From Acinetobacter sp. NIPH 2100 (GTDB lineage Bacteria > Pseudomonadota > Gammaproteobacteria > Pseudomonadales > Moraxellaceae), in assembly GCF_000369805.1 (NCBI RefSeq), contig NZ_KB850224.1, positions 186,001 to 250,000 of the forward strand: 64,000 bases of DNA, given 5' to 3'. This document shows, one piece after another, positions 60,497-64,000 of this stretch. The notes under the pieces were generated by a model that did no database searches, was not told where the DNA came from, and saw only the letters and a list, made by a program, of their open reading frames with translations. A program made the position numbers and the translations under genes. The stretch's first letter is position 1; the number at the start of each line of letters is the position of its first letter.

Positions 60497-62878
60497 ATGT
60501 CTACTGCCTATACCATGCAGACTGCGCCAAAAGCGCTGTTTGATTACGACAAATATTGGGCGTCGTGTTTTGAACCCGCACCATTTTTGCCGATGTCACG
60601 AGAAGAAATGGATCTACTCGGCTGGGATGCATGTGACTTTATCTTGGTTTGTGGTGATGCCTATATTGACCATCCATCTTTTGTATCAGGTGTGATTGGG
60701 CGTGTGCTTGAAGCACAAGGCTTCCGTGTTGGAATCATTGCACAGCCAGATTGGACCAATGCAGAGAGTTTCCGCGTTTTAGGTAAGCCGACCATCGCAT
60801 GGGGCGTGACCGCAGGCAATATGGATTCAATGATCAACCGTTATACGGCAGATCGTAAAATCCGTTCTGATGATGCGTATTCACCTAATAATGAAGCAAA
60901 CAAGCGTCCAGATCGTGCAGCAACGGTGTATTGCCAACGTTGTCGTGAGGCTTTTCCAGATGTACCCGTTTTGCTCGGTGGGATTGAAGGCAGCTTACGT
61001 CGTATCGCACATTATGATTATTGGTCTGACAAAGTACGCCGTTCAATTTTGATGGATTCGAAGGCTGATTTATTGATGTATGGTAATGGTGAGCGTGCCA
61101 TTATCGATGTGATGCATCGTTTAGCCAAAGGTGAAAAAGTTCACGAGATTACTGATGTTCGTGGCACTGCATTTATTATCAATAAACATAATAAAAAATC
61201 GAAAGCAAAATTCGTTGAAATCGCCAGTAACGATGTCGATACCATCGGGCGTGTTGATCAGATCATCAACCCTTATGTGATGACTGAAGATATTGATGGC
61301 TGTGAAGTTGAAAAAGAAAAAGGCAACTCACTGGCACAATATCAGAACTTCCAGAAAGAATTCGTTGCCAATCCGATCGTACGTGAAGGTGACAATTTAG
61401 ATCCAGATACGCAGATCGTACAGCTGAAACCTGCGCCATCGAAAGCGATTAAACATAAATTACCACCACGTGAACTGGCCGTGATCCGTTTGCCTTCTTA
61501 TGAAGAAGTGGCCAATGATCAGGTTCTATATGCGCACGCCAACCGTATTTTGCATCTCGAAACCAATCCGGGTAATGCCCGTGCATTGGTACAACGTCAT
61601 GGTGAGCGTGATGTCTGGATCAATCCACCGCCAATTCCTTTAACCACTGAGGAAATGGACTACGTTTTTGATTTGCCTTATGCACGCTTACCGCATCCCG
61701 CTTATGGCAATGCGCGTTTCCCTGCATTTGATATGATCAAGTTCTCTGTCAATATCATGCGTGGTTGTTTTGGTGGTTGTACTTTCTGTTCGATTACTGA
61801 ACATGAAGGACGCATTATCCAAAACCGTTCGGAAGATTCAATTTTACGTGAAATTGAAAAGATTCGTGATACAGCACCAAACTTCACAGGCATTATTTCA
61901 GACCTAGGTGGGCCAACAGCAAACATGTATCGTTTGCATTGCCAAGACCCTGAAATTGAAAAGAATTGCCGTAAGCCGTCTTGTGTTTACCCTGGGGTGT
62001 GTCAAAACCTGCATACGGACCATGCCCCTTTGGTTCAGCTTTATCGTAAAGCGCGTGAAATCAAAGGCGTGAAGAAAATTTTGATTGGTTCAGGTCTGCG
62101 TTATGACCTTGCGGTATTAAACCCTGAATATGTCAAAGAACTGGTTCAGCACCATGTCGGTGGTTATCTGAAAATTGCGCCTGAGCATACCGAAAATGGC
62201 CCATTATCGAAGATGATGAAACCAGGCATCGGAACCTATGACCGCTTTAAACAAATGTTTGAGCGTTTCAGTAAGGAAGCAGGTAAGGAACAATATTTAA
62301 TTCCATACTTCATTGCTGCGCATCCGGGAACCACGGATTATGACATGATGAATTTGGCGATTTGGTTGAAAAAGAATGGTTTCCGTGCCGATCAGGTCCA
62401 AACCTTCTATCCATCACCAATGGCAACTGCAACCACAATGTATTACTCAGGCAAAAACCCATTGTCTAAGGTGGCGCGTTATACGGAAAATGTGGATATC
62501 GTTAAAGGTGAAAAGCGCCGTCGTTTGCATAAAGCGTTCTTGCGTTACCATGATCCAAACAACTGGCCTTTATTACGCGAAGCCTTGAAAGAAATGGGGC
62601 GCGTAGATTTAATCGGAAATTCAAAGCAGCATTTGATTCCAACCTATCAGCCACAAGGTACTGCTGAAGGTGAATATAAATCGGCGCGTAAAAAGAATTC
62701 CTCTGTTGCAGGAGATTCGGCAAAACGTGGTCAAGGACAGTCTCGCTCGCAGTCGGGTCAGAAACATCCACAGAAAGGTCAGCTGCTCACGCAACATACG
62801 GGTTTACCACCGCGTGAAACTGGCGAGAAAAGACCATTTTCAGGCAAACCCAAGTCGAAAGGCAAAGCACCTCGTTAA
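60497..62878 (+). CDS. YgiQ-family radical SAM protein
   Basis: Large protein of 793 residues. The radical-SAM cluster motif CX3CX2C is CFGGCTFC (about residue 425), within [29 protein letters not shown], and a YgiQ N-terminal domain precedes it. The ending is a basic, Ser/Gln/Gly-rich tail of about 70 residues from about residue 725 ([18 protein letters not shown]), which is longer than needed for the enzyme. YgiQ's reaction is unknown. The start at 60497 has no clear ribosome binding site; 60515 is an alternative. Confidence 0.93.
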   Translation: MSTAYTMQTAPKALFDYDKYWASCFEPAPFLPMSREEMDLLGWDACDFILVCGDAYIDHPSFVSGVIGRVLEAQGFRVGIIAQPDWTNAESFRVLGKPTIAWGVTAGNMDSMINRYTADRKIRSDDAYSPNNEANKRPDRAATVYCQRCREAFPDVPVLLGGIEGSLRRIAHYDYWSDKVRRSILMDSKADLLMYGNGERAIIDVMHRLAKGEKVHEITDVRGTAFIINKHNKKSKAKFVEIASNDVDTIGRVDQIINPYVMTEDIDGCEVEKEKGNSLAQYQNFQKEFVANPIVREGDNLDPDTQIVQLKPAPSKAIKHKLPPRELAVIRLPSYEEVANDQVLYAHANRILHLETNPGNARALVQRHGERDVWINPPPIPLTTEEMDYVFDLPYARLPHPAYGNARFPAFDMIKFSVNIMRGCFGGCTFCSITEHEGRIIQNRSEDSILREIEKIRDTAPNFTGIISDLGGPTANMYRLHCQDPEIEKNCRKPSCVYPGVCQNLHTDHAPLVQLYRKAREIKGVKKILIGSGLRYDLAVLNPEYVKELVQHHVGGYLKIAPEHTENGPLSKMMKPGIGTYDRFKQMFERFSKEAGKEQYLIPYFIAAHPGTTDYDMMNLAIWLKKNGFRADQVQTFYPSPMATATTMYYSGKNPLSKVARYTENVDIVKGEKRRRLHKAFLRYHDPNNWPLLREALKEMGRVDLIGNSKQHLIPTYQPQGTAEGEYKSARKKNSSVAGDSAKRGQGQSRSQSGQKHPQKGQLLTQHTGLPPRETGEKRPFSGKPKSKGKAPR

Positions 62879-63184
62879 TGAGCGGTTGAAGAAGGCATGG
62901 TGAATTCACCATGCTTTTTTTTATTTACAAATAATCGATTGCTCACAAATTAACCGTAAAACTATAAGTCATAGAAACATAAACTGACAATAACGACTTG
63001 AATATTGGGTGTGTAATGATTATAAATAAAGAGCAGAGAGCTGTTACGACTTTGGTCGTCTAGGAAAACACGATTAAAAAACTTAAGTTTGCACTGCAAA
63101 ATGACTTTGCTATCGCTGTTATTGATTAAAAAAATTGGCATAAAGCCAAAATGATTATAAAAAATCTAAAGGGATTGGTTAGAA
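62879..63184. other. 306-base gap after ygiQ
   Basis: It contains the terminator at 62895-62922; beyond it (62925-63184) I see AT-rich sequence with only a short TTGGCATAAAGCCAA hairpin and no clear promoter match. Confidence 0.6.
62895..62922 (+). terminator. Terminator of the YgiQ gene
   Basis: GCATGGTGAATTCACCATGC (perfect 20-base palindrome) with eight Ts. Confidence 0.9.
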
Positions 63185-63727
63185 ATGTATTATTTTATAA
63201 CAATAGTTGGGTTGCTGTTGATCACAGCACTTGCGCTTCGCCGCCTACAACAAAACAGGCGTCAGGATAGTCCACTCAAACGCCGTGGTATTTTGAATAT
63301 CGCAGAACAGATTACACTCATGCGTTTACAGGCTGTTTTACCGCGTCATACCGTGTTGGCACATGTTTCTTTTGATGCACTTTTGACCACAAAATTTGCA
63401 CATACACGTCGTAAATATCAGGGTTTGGTTGCTGATTTTGTGGTTTTAGATCAACAGCATCAAGTGCTTGCGATTATCGAAATTGCCGACGAATCTTATG
63501 TGAACCGCCTACATCAAAAGCACTATCAAGACAGTTTACTTGAGCTGGCGGGTTATCGAGTATTGCGTTATAGCAGTATTCCAACAGAGCAAGAGCTCAG
63601 AGAAGATTTGGTTCCTGATCTGTTTGAATCCGCGACGGTCTCAACCGCTTCCACGACAACATCAATGCCAATTGCGAAAGCGGATCGAATGATGAAATAT
63701 AATGAATTTGCGGTGAAATCCTATTAA
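63185..63727 (+). CDS. DUF2726 protein
   Basis: 180 residues: one N-terminal membrane helix (about 3-18), basic linker, then a nuclease-like alpha/beta core typical of DUF2726: RGILNIAEQITLMRLQAVLP, the strand VLAHVSFDALL, and GLVADFVVLDQQHQVLAIIEIAD, where Asp and Glu resemble the restriction-endonuclease-fold D...E motif. A membrane-anchored domain of unknown function. It ends overlapping the convergent RidA gene by four bases. Confidence 0.85.
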   Translation: MYYFITIVGLLLITALALRRLQQNRRQDSPLKRRGILNIAEQITLMRLQAVLPRHTVLAHVSFDALLTTKFAHTRRKYQGLVADFVVLDQQHQVLAIIEIADESYVNRLHQKHYQDSLLELAGYRVLRYSSIPTEQELREDLVPDLFESATVSTASTTTSMPIAKADRMMKYNEFAVKSY

Positions 63728-64000
63728 GGGAGAACCGCTGTTACTGTCATTTCAACTAACACATCAGGTGTGTAAAGTTTAGATTCGACACAGGTACGTG
63801 CTGGGGGATGTCCCTCAGCAATCCACGCATCCCATACTGCATTCATAGCTGCATAATCTTTTTCAATATCTTTCAAGAAGATAATGACAGATAAAATATG
63901 AGTTTTATCTGTGCCTGCTTCTGCAAGTAATCGATCAATATTGTCTAATGTTTGTTGGGTCTGTGCACTCACATCGACACTCGTATCATCTGCTAATTGA
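63724..64000 (-). CDS. RidA family protein, N-terminus cut by window edge
   Basis: Deaminase of the RidA/YjgF family that hydrolyses reactive enamine/imine intermediates. The frame is open to base 64000 and reads QLADDTSVDVSAQTQQTLDN at the edge, joining without a start. The essential Arg is in HPPARTCVESKLYTPDVLVEMTV, as in RidA. About 92 residues of the usual 128 are present; the N-terminus lies beyond the window. The internal GTG at 63972 is not the start. Confidence 0.93.
   Translation of the reverse strand, partial: QLADDTSVDVSAQTQQTLDNIDRLLAEAGTDKTHILSVIIFLKDIEKDYAAMNAVWDAWIAEGHPPARTCVESKLYTPDVLVEMTVTAVLP

Overview
The window looks like ordinary chromosome of an Acinetobacter species (Gammaproteobacteria, Moraxellaceae). 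This rests on the 16S and 23S sequences, the AT-leaning codon use, and the gene families present: the zur-znuCB/znuA block, the atpIBEFHAGDC operon, a CrbS-like kinase beside DUF485/actP, and a glutarate gene cluster. The species cannot be fixed from the window alone. Both ends cut genes: argS lacks its C-terminus at the left edge and a RidA-family gene lacks its N-terminus at the right edge.

Layout. 0-7 kb: argS, a Dyp-type peroxidase, a LysE-type exporter, then a zinc-uptake module (zur-znuC-znuB divergent from znuA) with visible Zur-like palindromes between the halves. 6.7-14 kb: the complete F1Fo ATP synthase operon with a clear sigma70 promoter and a terminator. 14-21.5 kb: two lipoproteins, a glutathione peroxidase, an AraC regulator, and two paralogous MFS efflux genes that arose by tandem duplication of an MFS/TetR divergent unit; a 16-codon tetR remnant marks the extra copy. 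21.5-25.4 kb: a candidate small RNA, then tsaC, dprA, a LysM protein and def. 25.4-29 kb: a His-rich DUF2946 protein and a TonB-dependent copper receptor, followed by an unrecognised gene. 29-35 kb: a SLC5-fused hybrid histidine kinase divergent from DUF485/actP (acetate sensing and uptake). 35-37.6 kb: MpaB-type oxygenase, TetR regulator, ion channel. 37.5-42.7 kb: glutarate catabolism (LysR regulator, glutaryl-CoA dehydrogenase, MFS importer, family III CoA-transferase). 43-45 kb: a BCCT transporter. 45.2-51.1 kb: a complete rRNA operon (two promoters, 16S, tRNA-Ile, tRNA-Ala, 23S, 5S, terminator). 51.2-52.3 kb: a small AT-rich accessory pair (4-fold beta-flower protein plus an unknown helical protein). 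52.4-64 kb: cysK, two lytic transglycosylase lipoproteins, a MerR-controlled flavodoxin operon, a phytase-like esterase, an MFS transporter, an acidic unknown protein, a YgiQ radical-SAM protein, a DUF2726 protein and RidA.

The most striking signal lies at 54.1-55.2 kb. Two 113-nt repeats on the minus strand, differing at 8 positions, each carry four hairpin-loop GGA motifs and end in a Rho-independent terminator. Each has a GacA-box-like 18-mer exactly 62 nt upstream. One stem shows a compensatory A-U to G-C change between the copies. These are the expected properties of CsrA/RsmA-titrating small RNAs of the RsmX/Y/Z type. Each is followed by a lytic transglycosylase gene, so an sRNA-gene unit appears to have been duplicated in tandem.
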